A stretch of 64,000 nt of DNA from CALBPI01 sp038529355. Its GTDB lineage: Bacteria > Pseudomonadota > Gammaproteobacteria > Steroidobacterales > Woeseiaceae. The notes below the pieces were generated by a model. It ran no database searches. It had not been told where the DNA came from and saw only the letters and a list, made by a program, of their open reading frames with translations. Where the stretch lies: assembly GCA_038529355.1 (NCBI GenBank), contig JBCBDU010000011.1:1-64000 (forward strand). The letters are read 5' to 3'. This document shows, piece by piece, positions 10,675-19,435 of this stretch (the stretch's first letter is position 1; the number at the start of each line of letters is the position of its first letter). Position numbers and translations under genes: made by a program.

Positions 10675-11937
10675 TTACACCACAAACGGTGTTTTCAATT
10701 TCGGTATTACCGGATTGTTCTTCAGCGAAACGTAGACGGGCAAGCCATCTTTGAATGGCGGAAAGTCCTCGCCACGGATCAGCGGCTGCAGATAGCGACG
10801 CGCACGCGCGGTGATGCCGAAGCCGTCTTTGGTGATGTAGCTGCGCGGCACATGTTTTTCCTTGTTGGCAATGCGCGCTAGCGGTGCCTTGTCGATGCGC
10901 CAGCGGTATGGCGCGTCAGAAGTTCTCTTGATCACCGGCATCACAGCAGTTTCACCGGCGAGCGCAAGCTTCACCGCGTGTTTGCCGACCGCGTAAGCCT
11001 GGTCAACGTCAGTCTTCGACGCCAGATGACGTGCGCTGCGCTGCAGATAGTCAGCGACCGCGTAGTGATACTTGTAACCCAGGGCATTGCGCACCATGCC
11101 GGCAACGACTGGTGCGACACCGCCAAGCTGGGCATGCCCGAATGCATCGCGCGTGCCGGACTCGGCGAGAAAACTGCCGTCCTTATAGCGCGCACCTTCG
11201 GAGACGACAACAACGCAGTAGCCATACTCTATGACGCATTGCTTGACGCGCTTCAGAAAGGCTTTCTCGTTAAACGGAATCTCCGGGAACAGAATGATGT
11301 GCGGGGCTTCGGCTGGACTCTGGCCAGCCAGTCCCCCGGCGGCTGCGATCCAGCCGGCATGACGACCCATGACTTCCAGAATAAACACCTTGGTCGATGT
11401 CTCGGCCATGGATGCCACGTCCATCGCAGCTTCCTGCGTCGATACGGCGATATACTTGGCGACGGAGCCGAAGCCCGGACAACAATCGGTGATGGGCAGA
11501 TCGTTGTCGACGGTTTTGGGGATGCCGATACACTGAATCGGCACGCCCATTTTTTTACTCATGACGGACACTTTGTGCGCGGTGTCCATCGAGTCGTTGC
11601 CGCCGTTGTAGAAAAAGTAGCCAATATCGTGCGCCTGGAAGACTTCAATCAGGCGCTGGTATTCGGCGAGATTGTCCTCGATCGACTTGAGCTTGTAGCG
11701 TGCCGAGCCGAATGCACCGCCTGGCGCATAGCGCAGTGCTGCGATGTTGCGCGCCGACTCTTTGTTGGTGTCGATCATGTCTTCGGTCAATGCGCCAATG
11801 ATGCCGTGGCGACCGGCATAGACGTTGCGGATTTTCGCTTTGTGCTTGCGGGCAGTCTCAATCACGCCGCACGCGCTGGCATTGATTACAGCGGTCACCC
11901 CACCGGATTGGGCGTAAAAGGCGTTCTTGGCGGTCAT
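10675..11937 (-). CDS. pfp: Pyrophosphate-dependent 6-phosphofructokinase
   Basis: The 420-residue protein belongs to the phosphofructokinase family A. The phosphoryl-donor loop reads GGNDS (about 112-116) rather than the GGDGS typical of ATP enzymes, and PKTVDNDL (140-147) and MGRHAGW follow. This combination is characteristic of PPi-dependent enzymes of methylotrophs, Chromatiales-like bacteria and relatives. The enzyme interconverts fructose 6-phosphate and fructose 1,6-bisphosphate reversibly, so it can serve both glycolysis and gluconeogenesis or a pentose cycle. It is divergent from adk. Specificity is inferred from the motif. Confidence 0.88.
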   Translation of the reverse strand: MTAKNAFYAQSGGVTAVINASACGVIETARKHKAKIRNVYAGRHGIIGALTEDMIDTNKESARNIAALRYAPGGAFGSARYKLKSIEDNLAEYQRLIEVFQAHDIGYFFYNGGNDSMDTAHKVSVMSKKMGVPIQCIGIPKTVDNDLPITDCCPGFGSVAKYIAVSTQEAAMDVASMAETSTKVFILEVMGRHAGWIAAAGGLAGQSPAEAPHIILFPEIPFNEKAFLKRVKQCVIEYGYCVVVVSEGARYKDGSFLAESGTRDAFGHAQLGGVAPVVAGMVRNALGYKYHYAVADYLQRSARHLASKTDVDQAYAVGKHAVKLALAGETAVMPVIKRTSDAPYRWRIDKAPLARIANKEKHVPRSYITKDGFGITARARRYLQPLIRGEDFPPFKDGLPVYVSLKNNPVIPKLKTPFVV

Positions 11938-12008
11938 GGGCAGGCTCCAGTTAAAACTTGGCTGTAGTCAGGGTTGCAGGCTGCGCTAGAATAACCAATT
12001 CCTGTTTT

Positions 12009-12028
12009 GCGCGCCGCATCAGGCGCGT
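12009..12028 (+). promoter_or_regulatory. Hairpin in the adk / pfp divergent region
   Basis: GCGCGCC (12009-12015) can pair with GGCGCGT (12022-12028, one G-T pair), leaving a six-base loop. It lies about 90 bases before the adk start codon. No U-run follows, so it may simply be leader structure. Confidence 0.3.
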
Positions 12029-12115
12029 TGCCGCATTGACCTGTTTCGACGGGGCAGGTAGGGTTTGCGACCGGCTCGGCATGGGCTGGCATGTTTTGTT
12101 CAATCAGGCTTCACT

Positions 12116-12760
12116 ATGCGCATAGTTCTTCTGGGTGCTCCGGGTTCCGGAAAAGGCACACAAGCTCAACGACTTATGGCTGATCGCGGGTTGCCGCAGA
12201 TCTCCACGGGTGACTTGCTGCGTGCGGCAGTGAAAGCCGGTACCGAGCTTGGCAAAAAGGCCAAGGTAGCGATGGACGCGGGCGCACTGGTGTCTGACGA
12301 CATCGTGCTGGGCATGATTCGCGAGCGCATTGCAGAGCCGGACTGCGAAAATGGCTTCGTTCTGGACGGGTTTCCGCGTAACGAGGCGCAGGCCGAAGCG
12401 CTGGAAGGCGTGCTGAGCGACATCGGCCAACCGCTCGATTGCGCAGTGCTGATGGACGTAGACACAGACATTTTGCTCAAGCGTTTGAGCGGCCGGCGCA
12501 CCTGCTCGAAAACCGGCAAGGTGTTAAACATCTACTTCTCGCCGAAAGAGGACATCGATGCGTCGCTAGCATTAGGCGCCGAGCTGTTGCGTCGCGACGA
12601 TGACAACGAAGACACGATTGCCCATCGCCTGGATGTGTACCGTGAACAAACCGCTCCGTTGATCGATTACTACCGCAAGCAGAATAAGCTGGCGATTGTC
12701 GATGCCGTTGGCAGCATGGAAGAGGTGCAGGCGCGGTTGATTGAGGCCGTCAGCGGTTAG
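12116..12760 (+). CDS. adk: Adenylate kinase
   Basis: Adk equilibrates ATP, ADP and AMP in the cytoplasm. The 214-residue protein has the P-loop GAPGSGKGTQ at residues 7-16, the AMP-binding region ISTGDLLRAA and the DGFPRN motif. It has a long-form LID (GRRTCSKTGKVLN to LLRRDDDNEDT), without a four-cysteine zinc site. The open frame extends upstream to 12065, but the ATG at 12116 gives the canonical N-terminus MRIVLLGAPG. It stands divergent to pfp; pairing the adenylate and PPi economies is suggestive but not proof of co-regulation. Confidence 0.95.
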   Translation: MRIVLLGAPGSGKGTQAQRLMADRGLPQISTGDLLRAAVKAGTELGKKAKVAMDAGALVSDDIVLGMIRERIAEPDCENGFVLDGFPRNEAQAEALEGVLSDIGQPLDCAVLMDVDTDILLKRLSGRRTCSKTGKVLNIYFSPKEDIDASLALGAELLRRDDDNEDTIAHRLDVYREQTAPLIDYYRKQNKLAIVDAVGSMEEVQARLIEAVSG

Positions 12761-12775
12761 CACGGCCGATGCTGG

Positions 12776-13906
12776 CTAGTCCGGCATCAGGTTGCGGATC
12801 ACATCGCCGACGACGTCGTTGCGCCAGCCGGTTAGTGCCCGCAGGTTGGTGTCACCACGCGCCGCACGCTTGATCTCGCGCATCGGCGCCAGAATCTCTC
12901 CCTCCATATCCAGCGACGCGGCCGTTTGCTTGACCGCAGCCGCTATCGCTTTAGTGCGCAAACGTTCGGCTTCGTCGGGTCGATCCTGTGGCGGTGCGAT
13001 TTCCGTCATCTGCGATTGCAGTGCGGTGATAACAGCGTCGTAGTGGCGATCTACAAACTTGCGGTGCACACCTTTGATGTCGGCCAGTGCAGATTTGTCC
13101 GGCGGATTTTCTAAAGCGATGCCAATCAGTTGTTCGTCGCGAATTACCCATTGGCGCGGCAGATTACGCTCGACAGCGATGCGCTCGCGCCAGGCGGCCA
13201 GTGCGCGTGCCCGCTGTTGGGTATCGATCGGCAAGCGCTGCGTGCCGCGCAGTTTGCGCCACGCTTCGTCGGGTTGGATGACATACAACGCCGGATCAAG
13301 CAGGGCGGCGCAGTCCTCAATCACCCATTCCCAACGCCCGCGATCTTTCAGAATCGCGGTCAGGTGGCGCTCGATGGCGGGCAGGTATTCGACATCGTCA
13401 GCCGCATAGTCCAGTACGGCTTGTGGCAACGGTCGACGGCTCCAGTCGGTTCGGGTATGTGCTTTGGCCAGATCTACGTTGCACACGTTGCTGACGAGAT
13501 TTGCATAGCCAACCTGCGGCGGTAGTCCGGCGATGCCGGCGGCAATCTGGGTGTCAAAAACCTGCGCAGGCAATTTGCCAGCCGCAAGGTTCAATACTTC
13601 CAGATCCTGACGCCCTGAATGCATGACCAGCGTACGATCGAGCAAAGCACTCCAGAAGGCTTCGTAGTCGCATTCTGCGAGGGGATCGATCAGATAAATG
13701 TCACTGCCTGTATTTATCTGTGCGAGACACAGCAAGGGATGATACGTTTTCTCGCGTAGAAACTCGGTATCGAAATACAGCGTGCGGGTTTCAGACAAGG
13801 CGTCCGTCGCTGCTTGCAGGCCTGATTGTGAATCGATGTATTGGATAAATCCTCCGCTATCACAAACCCGGCCAGCGCTGAACGGTGCATGAAAGTAAGT
13901 CGACAA
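12776..13906 (-). CDS. rnd: Ribonuclease D
   Basis: RNase D trims the 3' ends of tRNA precursors and other small RNAs. The protein has a DEDD-type 3'-5' exonuclease domain (FDTEFLREKTYHP near the start, DYAADDVEYL further on) and HRDC regions in the C-terminal half (for example RALAAWRERIAVERNLPRQWV). The longest frame starts at a TTG (13906, 376 residues) that lacks a Shine-Dalgarno sequence. A strong GGAGGA lies just inside it, immediately before an in-frame ATC at 13846, which would give a 356-residue protein starting (M)QYIDSQSG, closer to family N-termini. No ATG, GTG or TTG is available there. The true start is uncertain. Confidence 0.9.
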   Translation of the reverse strand: MSTYFHAPFSAGRVCDSGGFIQYIDSQSGLQAATDALSETRTLYFDTEFLREKTYHPLLCLAQINTGSDIYLIDPLAECDYEAFWSALLDRTLVMHSGRQDLEVLNLAAGKLPAQVFDTQIAAGIAGLPPQVGYANLVSNVCNVDLAKAHTRTDWSRRPLPQAVLDYAADDVEYLPAIERHLTAILKDRGRWEWVIEDCAALLDPALYVIQPDEAWRKLRGTQRLPIDTQQRARALAAWRERIAVERNLPRQWVIRDEQLIGIALENPPDKSALADIKGVHRKFVDRHYDAVITALQSQMTEIAPPQDRPDEAERLRTKAIAAAVKQTAASLDMEGEILAPMREIKRAARGDTNLRALTGWRNDVVGDVIRNLMPD

Positions 13907-13926
13907 TGTAGCAGAGGGGAGTCTGT

Positions 13927-14454
13927 TTGATTCGTTTTTTTCGATTGATGTTGCCGGTTGTGTTGCTGCAGCGTGGCCCTGAAGACGTGCCGTATTCGAC
14001 GAATTTGCTATGGACCGCGTTGGCGGCCGTTTCTCTGCTCAGTGTGATTACCGGATACTGGATCGCGCTGGCCGGAGGCACGGTCGGGGATTGGGGTTTG
14101 TTTACGCATATCACAGAGCTTGCCGTACTGGTGCTTATTTTCGTGGGTTTCGTCACCGTTGCGCTCGCAACCCAAGGCTTGTCTGCACGACTGACGCAAA
14201 CGCTAACCGCCTCGTTCGGTGCAGGCGCAGTGATGCAGCTGGTGTTCATGACGCTCGTGTTAACGCAGATTCTCGGTTTGCCGCTGGCGATTATTCAGCC
14301 ATTGGCAATCTTGATTTGGATGTGGTCCATCGTGGTTGATGGCTATATTCTGGCATCGGCGCTAAAGCTCAATCGCATCGTAGGTTGTGTGGTTGCGCTG
14401 TTTGTTTTTGTTGTCCAAGACATCGCCATCAACGCACTACAGGGTGGCCACTGA
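13927..14454 (+). CDS. Small multi-pass inner membrane protein of unknown function
   Basis: I do not recognise this protein confidently. The longest frame starts at TTG 13927 and gives 175 residues. It is strongly hydrophobic, with about four to five membrane segments (around residues 28-48, 62-82, 98-120, 124-145 and 150-168) and few charged residues. Its stop overlaps the mpl start (TGATG), so the two are translationally coupled and it has probably been kept with mpl for some time. A role in envelope biology or peptide recycling is only an inference from that coupling. An ATG a few codons inside (LMLPVVLL) is an alternative start. Confidence 0.7.
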   Translation: MIRFFRLMLPVVLLQRGPEDVPYSTNLLWTALAAVSLLSVITGYWIALAGGTVGDWGLFTHITELAVLVLIFVGFVTVALATQGLSARLTQTLTASFGAGAVMQLVFMTLVLTQILGLPLAIIQPLAILIWMWSIVVDGYILASALKLNRIVGCVVALFVFVVQDIAINALQGGH

Positions 14455-15827
14455 TGCACATCCATATTCTGGGCATTTGTGGCACGTTTATGGGTGGCGT
14501 TGCGGCGTTAGCGCGTGCAGCCGGCCACCGTGTTACCGGCTGCGACACCAACGTCTACCCGCCCATGAGCGATCAACTGCGCAAGCTTGGCATCGACGTG
14601 ATCGCAGGTTGGGACGTTAATCAACTGTCCTTACAACCCGACCAGTTTGTCGTTGGCAATGTTGTGAGCCGCGGCAATCCTTTGATGGAAGCAATCCTTG
14701 ATAGCCAGCTCGACTACGTGTCTGGTCCCGGCTGGCTGGCCGCAAACGTATTGCGCGGGCGCAAGGTAATCGCGGTCGCTGGCACGCACGGCAAGACGAC
14801 CACTGCCTCGCTGCTGACACACCTGCTCACCGAGGCAGGCCTCGCACCAGGATTTCTGATCGGTGGTATACCGGAGAACTTCGGCGTCAGCGCACAACTC
14901 GGTGAGGGGGTGCCGTTCGTCGTTGAGGCTGATGAATACGACACAGCCTTTTTCGATAAGCGTGCCAAGTTTGTTCACTACCGGCCGAGCGTTGCGGTGC
15001 TGAACAATCTCGAGTTTGATCACGCAGACATCTACGAGGATCTAGCCGCTATCGAATGGCAATTCCATCAGCTACTGCGCACGGTGCCGGGCAATGGCAC
15101 ATTGGTCGTCAACGCCGATGATCAGAATTTGCAGCGTGTGTTACAGGCGGGATGCTGGACGCCGGTCAGCGGATTTTCAACCGGCGCGGTAGCGGGTGCA
15201 GATCTGCACGTGCAGCTTGATGCTGCGGCAGGCGACGTGTTACTGACAGGCGCAACCGGCACGATACGCACAGCAACGCCTTTGGCAGGCGCGCACAACC
15301 TGGCTAATACGGCAGCTGCGCTGCTGGCCTGTCAGGCGGTCGGCGTGCCGCTCGCCGAAGCCGCGGCGGGTCTAGCGAGCTTCAAAAGCGTGAAACGGCG
15401 ATTGGAGCAATTTATCGCCACCGGCCAGCTGACAGCCTATGACGATTTTGCGCATCACCCCACAGCGATCGCGCTAACCGTTGCCGCGCTGCGTCAACGA
15501 CATCCTGACGGACGCTTGATCGTTGCGTTTGAGCCGCGCTCCAACAGCATGCGGCTGGGCATTCATCAGCAGACTCTGGCTGCGGCGTTCGACGGTGCAG
15601 ACACCGTATTTGTGTTACGACCGGCAAACCTCGATTGGGACCTGGCCGCCGCGTTGTCGCACAGCAGCGCTGCCGTGCGCGTGTACGATTCGCTCGATGC
15701 TTTGTACGCAGATCTTGTACATACACTTGGCGCAGGCGATCATCTGGCATTGATGAGCAACGGCAGTTTTGGCGGATTGCGCCAGCGGTTAGTTGCCCGA
15801 TACCTTGAAGGTGCTAGCGGTGAGTGA
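14454..15827 (+). CDS. mpl: UDP-N-acetylmuramate:L-alanyl-gamma-D-glutamyl-meso-diaminopimelate ligase
   Basis: Mpl attaches recycled murein tripeptide to UDP-MurNAc in the cytoplasm, bypassing MurC, MurD and MurE. The 457-residue protein has the Mur ligase ATP-binding motif AGTHGKTTTAS, the central EADEYDTAFFDKRAKFVHY segment typical of Mpl, and a C-terminal ligase domain with DDFAHHPTAI. The N-terminus HIHILGICGTFMGG distinguishes Mpl from MurC. The ATG at 14454 overlaps the upstream stop by one base. With the whole mur series later in the window, the cell both makes and recycles cell-wall peptide. Confidence 0.95.
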   Translation: MHIHILGICGTFMGGVAALARAAGHRVTGCDTNVYPPMSDQLRKLGIDVIAGWDVNQLSLQPDQFVVGNVVSRGNPLMEAILDSQLDYVSGPGWLAANVLRGRKVIAVAGTHGKTTTASLLTHLLTEAGLAPGFLIGGIPENFGVSAQLGEGVPFVVEADEYDTAFFDKRAKFVHYRPSVAVLNNLEFDHADIYEDLAAIEWQFHQLLRTVPGNGTLVVNADDQNLQRVLQAGCWTPVSGFSTGAVAGADLHVQLDAAAGDVLLTGATGTIRTATPLAGAHNLANTAAALLACQAVGVPLAEAAAGLASFKSVKRRLEQFIATGQLTAYDDFAHHPTAIALTVAALRQRHPDGRLIVAFEPRSNSMRLGIHQQTLAAAFDGADTVFVLRPANLDWDLAAALSHSSAAVRVYDSLDALYADLVHTLGAGDHLALMSNGSFGGLRQRLVARYLEGASGE

Positions 15828-16410
15828 GCAGGAGATTCCACTGTTTCCGTTGTCGACGGTTCTGTACCCGGCAGGCCCGTTGCCACTGCGGTTGTTTGAA
15901 ACACGCTACACGGACATGGTCAGTCGGTGCATGCGCGAATCATCCCCGTTCGGTGTTGTTGCCATCAGCGAGGGGCGTGAGGTCGGTCCGTCGCTGATTT
16001 GCGAACTTGGCACGCTGGCAACCATCAGCGACTTCTACCAGGGCAGCGATGGTTTGCTGGGTATCACTGCTGTTGGCCAGCAGCGCTTTCGGCTGCTGAG
16101 CGAACGCACACAGGCCGACGGATTGCGCATCGGGCATGTGCAGTTGCTGCCTGACCCGCCAGCCGTGCCATTGCCCGCGCGTTTCGCGGCACTGGCGACG
16201 ATGCTTGCAAAGGTGCTTGACGATTTGGGCAAGCTCTACGCGGATGTGCCGCGTCATCTTGATGATGCGGATTGGGTCAGCTATCGCTACTGTGAAATCC
16301 TGCCGATGACACTGGCGCAAAAACAGCGCTGCCTCGAAATAGAGGATGCGAATGAGCGACTCGAAATTGTTACGACCATCCTGAGCCGCGTGCCTGACCA
16401 GCGCAGCTAA
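15820..16410 (+). CDS. LON substrate-binding domain protein
   Basis: This 196-residue protein is a stand-alone LON N-terminal (substrate-recognition) domain with no protease or ATPase part. The opening EIPLFPLSTVLYPAGPLPLRLFE is diagnostic. Such proteins are widespread in proteobacteria, and their role is not settled. The frame is open from TTG 15793, but the GTG at 15820, preceded by AAGG, gives the family N-terminus and overlaps the mpl stop by eight bases, so I prefer it. The convergent hemL gene ends 22 bases downstream. Confidence 0.85.
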   Translation: MSEQEIPLFPLSTVLYPAGPLPLRLFETRYTDMVSRCMRESSPFGVVAISEGREVGPSLICELGTLATISDFYQGSDGLLGITAVGQQRFRLLSERTQADGLRIGHVQLLPDPPAVPLPARFAALATMLAKVLDDLGKLYADVPRHLDDADWVSYRYCEILPMTLAQKQRCLEIEDANERLEIVTTILSRVPDQRS

Positions 16411-16432
16411 TGAGCGCGCTAACTGCTTGCGA

Positions 16433-17704
16433 CTACGCTAGCGCGCGCATTGCATCGTCAGCGCGCTCAATCGTGGCATCGATGTCGGCATCGGTGTGCG
16501 CGATAGAGATGAACCCGGCTTCGAACGCTGACGGCGCAAGGTAGACACCGCGCTCCAGCATGGCGTGAAAGAAGCGCTTGAAGTAGTCGACATCTGCCGC
16601 GCAGATGTCATCGAAGCCTGTCACATGTTCGCGATCCGTGAAAATGAAGCCGAGCATGCCGCCGCAACTCGCCGTGTGCAGCGGCACTTGGTTACGCTTC
16701 GCTGCTGTTTCGAAGCCGCTGAGCAAGCGGTCGCTGCGGGTCTGCAGTGCGGCATGGAATCCGGGTTGATCGACGTGTTCTAGCGTGGCAAGACCTGCCG
16801 CCATTGCCACCGGGTTGCCGGACAAAGTGCCGGCCTGATACACCGGCCCGGTGGGTGCGATGTGTTCCATGATATCCGCGCGACCGCCGAACGCTGCGGC
16901 CGGCATACCGCCGCCAATCACTTTGCCCAGTGTGGTCAGATCCGGTGTGATGTTGTAGACCTCTTGCGCGCCACCCGCTGCAACGCGGAAGCCTGTCATG
17001 ACTTCATCAAAAATCAGTACGGCACCGCTTTGCGTGCAGACCTCACGCAGCGTTTCCAAAAAGCCCTGCGCCGGCGGCACGAAATTCATATTGCCGGCGA
17101 TCGGCTCGACGATGATGCAAGCAATCTCGTCGCCGCGTTGGGCGAAAAGATCGCGCACGCCGTCGGCGTCGTTGAAGCTTAACGTGATCGTGTGGTCAGC
17201 CAGTGCCTTCGGCACACCGGGGGAGCTCGGGACGCCCATCGTCAATGCGCCGGAACCTGCTTTGATCAGCAGTGAATCGGAGTGTCCGTGATAGCAACCT
17301 TCAAACTTTACAATCGTTTCGCGCCCGGTGAATCCGCGAGCGAGACGCAGCGCGCTCATGGTTGCTTCGGTGCCGGAGCTGACCATGCGTACGCGCTCTA
17401 TTGACGGCACCATGCTGATGATTTTGCGTGCCAGTTCAGTCTCAAGCGCGCAGGGTGCGCCAAAGCTCAGACCGTTCTCTGCGGTTTTTTGTACAGCCGA
17501 AATCACGTCAGGATGCGCGTGACCAAGGATCATCGGTCCCCATGAGCCAATGTAATCAATCAGTTCGCGACCATCTTCAGTCCACACATGCGCGCCTTTC
17601 GCGCGTTTGAAAAACAGTGGCTCTCCGCCGACGCCATTGAACGCACGAACTGGCGAATTGACGCCGCCGGGAATATAGCGACAGGCTTCCTGATACAGAC
17701 TCAC
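16433..17704 (-). CDS. hemL: Glutamate-1-semialdehyde 2,1-aminomutase
   Basis: HemL makes 5-aminolevulinate from glutamate-1-semialdehyde in the C5 route of tetrapyrrole synthesis. The 423-residue protein is a fold type I PLP enzyme. The PLP lysine lies in TLGKVIGGGMPAAAFGG (about residue 260), preceded by LIFDEVMTGFR. The N-terminus YIPGGVNSPVRAF is the family hallmark. It is divergent from the rubredoxin gene, a known neighbour of hemL in gammaproteobacteria; the thiE gene often found between them is absent here. Confidence 0.95.
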   Translation of the reverse strand: MSLYQEACRYIPGGVNSPVRAFNGVGGEPLFFKRAKGAHVWTEDGRELIDYIGSWGPMILGHAHPDVISAVQKTAENGLSFGAPCALETELARKIISMVPSIERVRMVSSGTEATMSALRLARGFTGRETIVKFEGCYHGHSDSLLIKAGSGALTMGVPSSPGVPKALADHTITLSFNDADGVRDLFAQRGDEIACIIVEPIAGNMNFVPPAQGFLETLREVCTQSGAVLIFDEVMTGFRVAAGGAQEVYNITPDLTTLGKVIGGGMPAAAFGGRADIMEHIAPTGPVYQAGTLSGNPVAMAAGLATLEHVDQPGFHAALQTRSDRLLSGFETAAKRNQVPLHTASCGGMLGFIFTDREHVTGFDDICAADVDYFKRFFHAMLERGVYLAPSAFEAGFISIAHTDADIDATIERADDAMRALA

Positions 17705-17818
17705 GGCATTACCTCTACGTTGATGTGCGCGTATTGTAACGTGCCGCTAACCGCAGCGGCTATTACTGCTATGATTTAATGCATCGATATTCACGGCGCA
17801 GCGCGGGGGCGTTACTGC

Positions 17819-17983
17819 ATGAAAACTTATATGTGTCTTATCTGTGGCTACGTCTATGACGAAGCTGCCGGCGACCCGGAAGCAGGGATTGTGCCGGGCA
17901 CGAAATGGGACGACGTTCCGTTGTCGTGGCGTTGTCCTGATTGCGGTGCAGGCAAGGAAGACTTCGACATGGCTGAAGTTTGA
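17819..17983 (+). CDS. Rubredoxin
   Basis: A 54-residue rubredoxin is encoded from the ATG at 17819. Two CxxC knuckles bind the single iron: MCLICGYVYD at the start and RCPDCGAGKEDF near the end. The conserved GDPE and W-x-x-x-P positions are present. It would act as a cytoplasmic one-electron carrier, for example to alkane or fatty-acid hydroxylases or oxygen-detoxifying enzymes; no such partner is encoded in the window. The gene is short enough to be missed by length filters. A bidirectional terminator follows within 40 bases. Confidence 0.95.
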   Translation: MKTYMCLICGYVYDEAAGDPEAGIVPGTKWDDVPLSWRCPDCGAGKEDFDMAEV

Positions 17984-18013
17984 TCATTGCGCTGCGTTGT
18001 ATCGCTGGTGGGT

Positions 18014-18043
18014 AAAAAAAAGGCTCCTTGCGGAGCCTTTTTT
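18014..18043. terminator. Bidirectional intrinsic terminator, rubredoxin / ahcY
   Basis: An A-run (18014-18021), a 6-bp stem GGCTCC / GGAGCC (18022-18027 and 18032-18037) with a TTGC loop, and a T-run (18038-18043) form a symmetric terminator. It serves the rubredoxin gene on the plus strand and ahcY on the minus strand. Confidence 0.9.
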
Positions 18044-18063
18044 GTCGTTCGGATCGCCAAAAG

Positions 18064-19377
18064 TCAGTAGCGGTATGCTTCCGGCTTGAACGGGCCGCTC
18101 GCAGAAATGCCGAAGTATTTCGCTTGCTCGTCGGTCAGTTTGGTCAGTTTCGCGCCGATGCGATCCAGATGCAGCGCAGCAACCTTCTCGTCGAGCTCTT
18201 TCGGCAACACATAGACTTGCTTGTCATATTTATCGGGATTGTTCCACAGATCCATTTGTGCGAGCACCTGATTGGTAAACGACGCTGACATGACAAAGCT
18301 CGGGTGACCGGTTGCGCAGCCCAGATTGACCAGACGGCCTTCGGCCAACAGGATAATGCGCCGCCCATCGGGGAAGATGATGTGATCAACCTGTGGCTTG
18401 ACGTTCTCCCACTCGTATTTGCGCAGGTGCGCAACGTCAATCTCGTTATCGAAGTGGCCGATGTTGCACACGATCGCCTGATCACGCATCCGCTCTAGCT
18501 GTTCACCGCGAATGACGTTGAAATTACCCGTTGCCGTGACAAAGATGTCGACCTGGTCGACAACGTCATCGAGGCGTACCACACGATAGCCTTCCATGGC
18601 CGCCTGCAGCGCGCAGATCGGATCAATTTCGGTAATCCATACGGTGGCACCCAGACCGCGCAGGCTTTGCGCACTGCCTTTGCCGACATCGCCGTAGCCG
18701 CAGACCAGCGCAACCTTGCCGGCAATCATGACATCGGTCGCGCGTTTGATACCGTCAACTAGCGACTCGCGACAGCCATACAGATTGTCGAACTTGGACT
18801 TGGTGACCGAGTCATTGACGTTGATCGCCGGGCAGTCCAGCTTGCCTTCGCGCGCCATTTCATACAGCCGCTTTACGCCAGTCGTTGTTTCCTCCGAAAC
18901 ACCTTTGATGTCCTTCATCAGCTCCGGATACTTGTCATGCACGAGGCCGGTCAAATCACCGCCGTCGTCGAGGATCATGTTCGGCGTCCAACCATTCGGC
19001 CCGTGGATTGTCTGCTCGACGCACCACCAGTACTCTTCCTCAGTTTCCCCTTGCCACGCGAACACCGGCACGCCGGTTGCTGCAATCGCGGCAGCGGCCT
19101 GATCCTGCGTCGAGAAGATGTTGCACGATGACCAGCGCACCTCAGCGCCCAGCGCCGTCAGTGTTTCGATCAGCACAGCAGTCTGAATGGTCATGTGCAG
19201 GCAGCCGGTAATGCGCGCGCCTTTCAGCGGCTGTTGGTTGCCGAATTCTTCGCGCAGTGCCATCAGTCCCGGCATCTCGGTTTCGGCGATCGCGATTTCC
19301 TTGCGGCCCCAGTCGGCCAGCGTGATATCTGCGACTTTGTAGTCGTTGTCCGCGACCGCGTTTGCGTTCGTGCTCAT
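18064..19377 (-). CDS. ahcY: Adenosylhomocysteinase (SAH hydrolase)
   Basis: AhcY splits S-adenosylhomocysteine into adenosine and homocysteine and so relieves product inhibition of methyltransferases. The 437-residue protein has NAD-binding GYGDVGKGSAQSLRGLGA in the middle, the segment NVNDSVTKSKFDNLYGCRESL, and the conserved C-terminus PFKPEAYRY. It follows metK by 58 bases on the same strand, so the activated-methyl cycle is one operon. I looked for an SAH riboswitch in the short metK-ahcY gap and saw none. Confidence 0.96.
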   Translation of the reverse strand: MSTNANAVADNDYKVADITLADWGRKEIAIAETEMPGLMALREEFGNQQPLKGARITGCLHMTIQTAVLIETLTALGAEVRWSSCNIFSTQDQAAAAIAATGVPVFAWQGETEEEYWWCVEQTIHGPNGWTPNMILDDGGDLTGLVHDKYPELMKDIKGVSEETTTGVKRLYEMAREGKLDCPAINVNDSVTKSKFDNLYGCRESLVDGIKRATDVMIAGKVALVCGYGDVGKGSAQSLRGLGATVWITEIDPICALQAAMEGYRVVRLDDVVDQVDIFVTATGNFNVIRGEQLERMRDQAIVCNIGHFDNEIDVAHLRKYEWENVKPQVDHIIFPDGRRIILLAEGRLVNLGCATGHPSFVMSASFTNQVLAQMDLWNNPDKYDKQVYVLPKELDEKVAALHLDRIGAKLTKLTDEQAKYFGISASGPFKPEAYRY

Positions 19378-19435
19378 GATGGGTTTCCTTACTATAAAAT
19401 TTGGTGGATTGAAGCGAATAGTGTTGTGCGTGCGA

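Noticed and set aside
10514..10735. 73-codon frame after the GGDEF-EAL gene
   Set aside because: It runs into the antisense of the phosphofructokinase gene and shows no protein-like motif.
10978..11967. 329-codon plus-strand open frame
   Set aside because: It is antisense to the clear phosphofructokinase gene and has no recognisable domain.
14454..15827. Annotating this gene as a second murC
   Set aside because: The N-terminus HIHILGICGTFMGG and the EADEYDTAFFDKRAKF segment fit Mpl, and a genuine murC is present at 62040-63470.
19378..19435. SAH riboswitch in the metK-ahcY gap
   Set aside because: The gap is only 58 bases and lacks the conserved core expected of that riboswitch.
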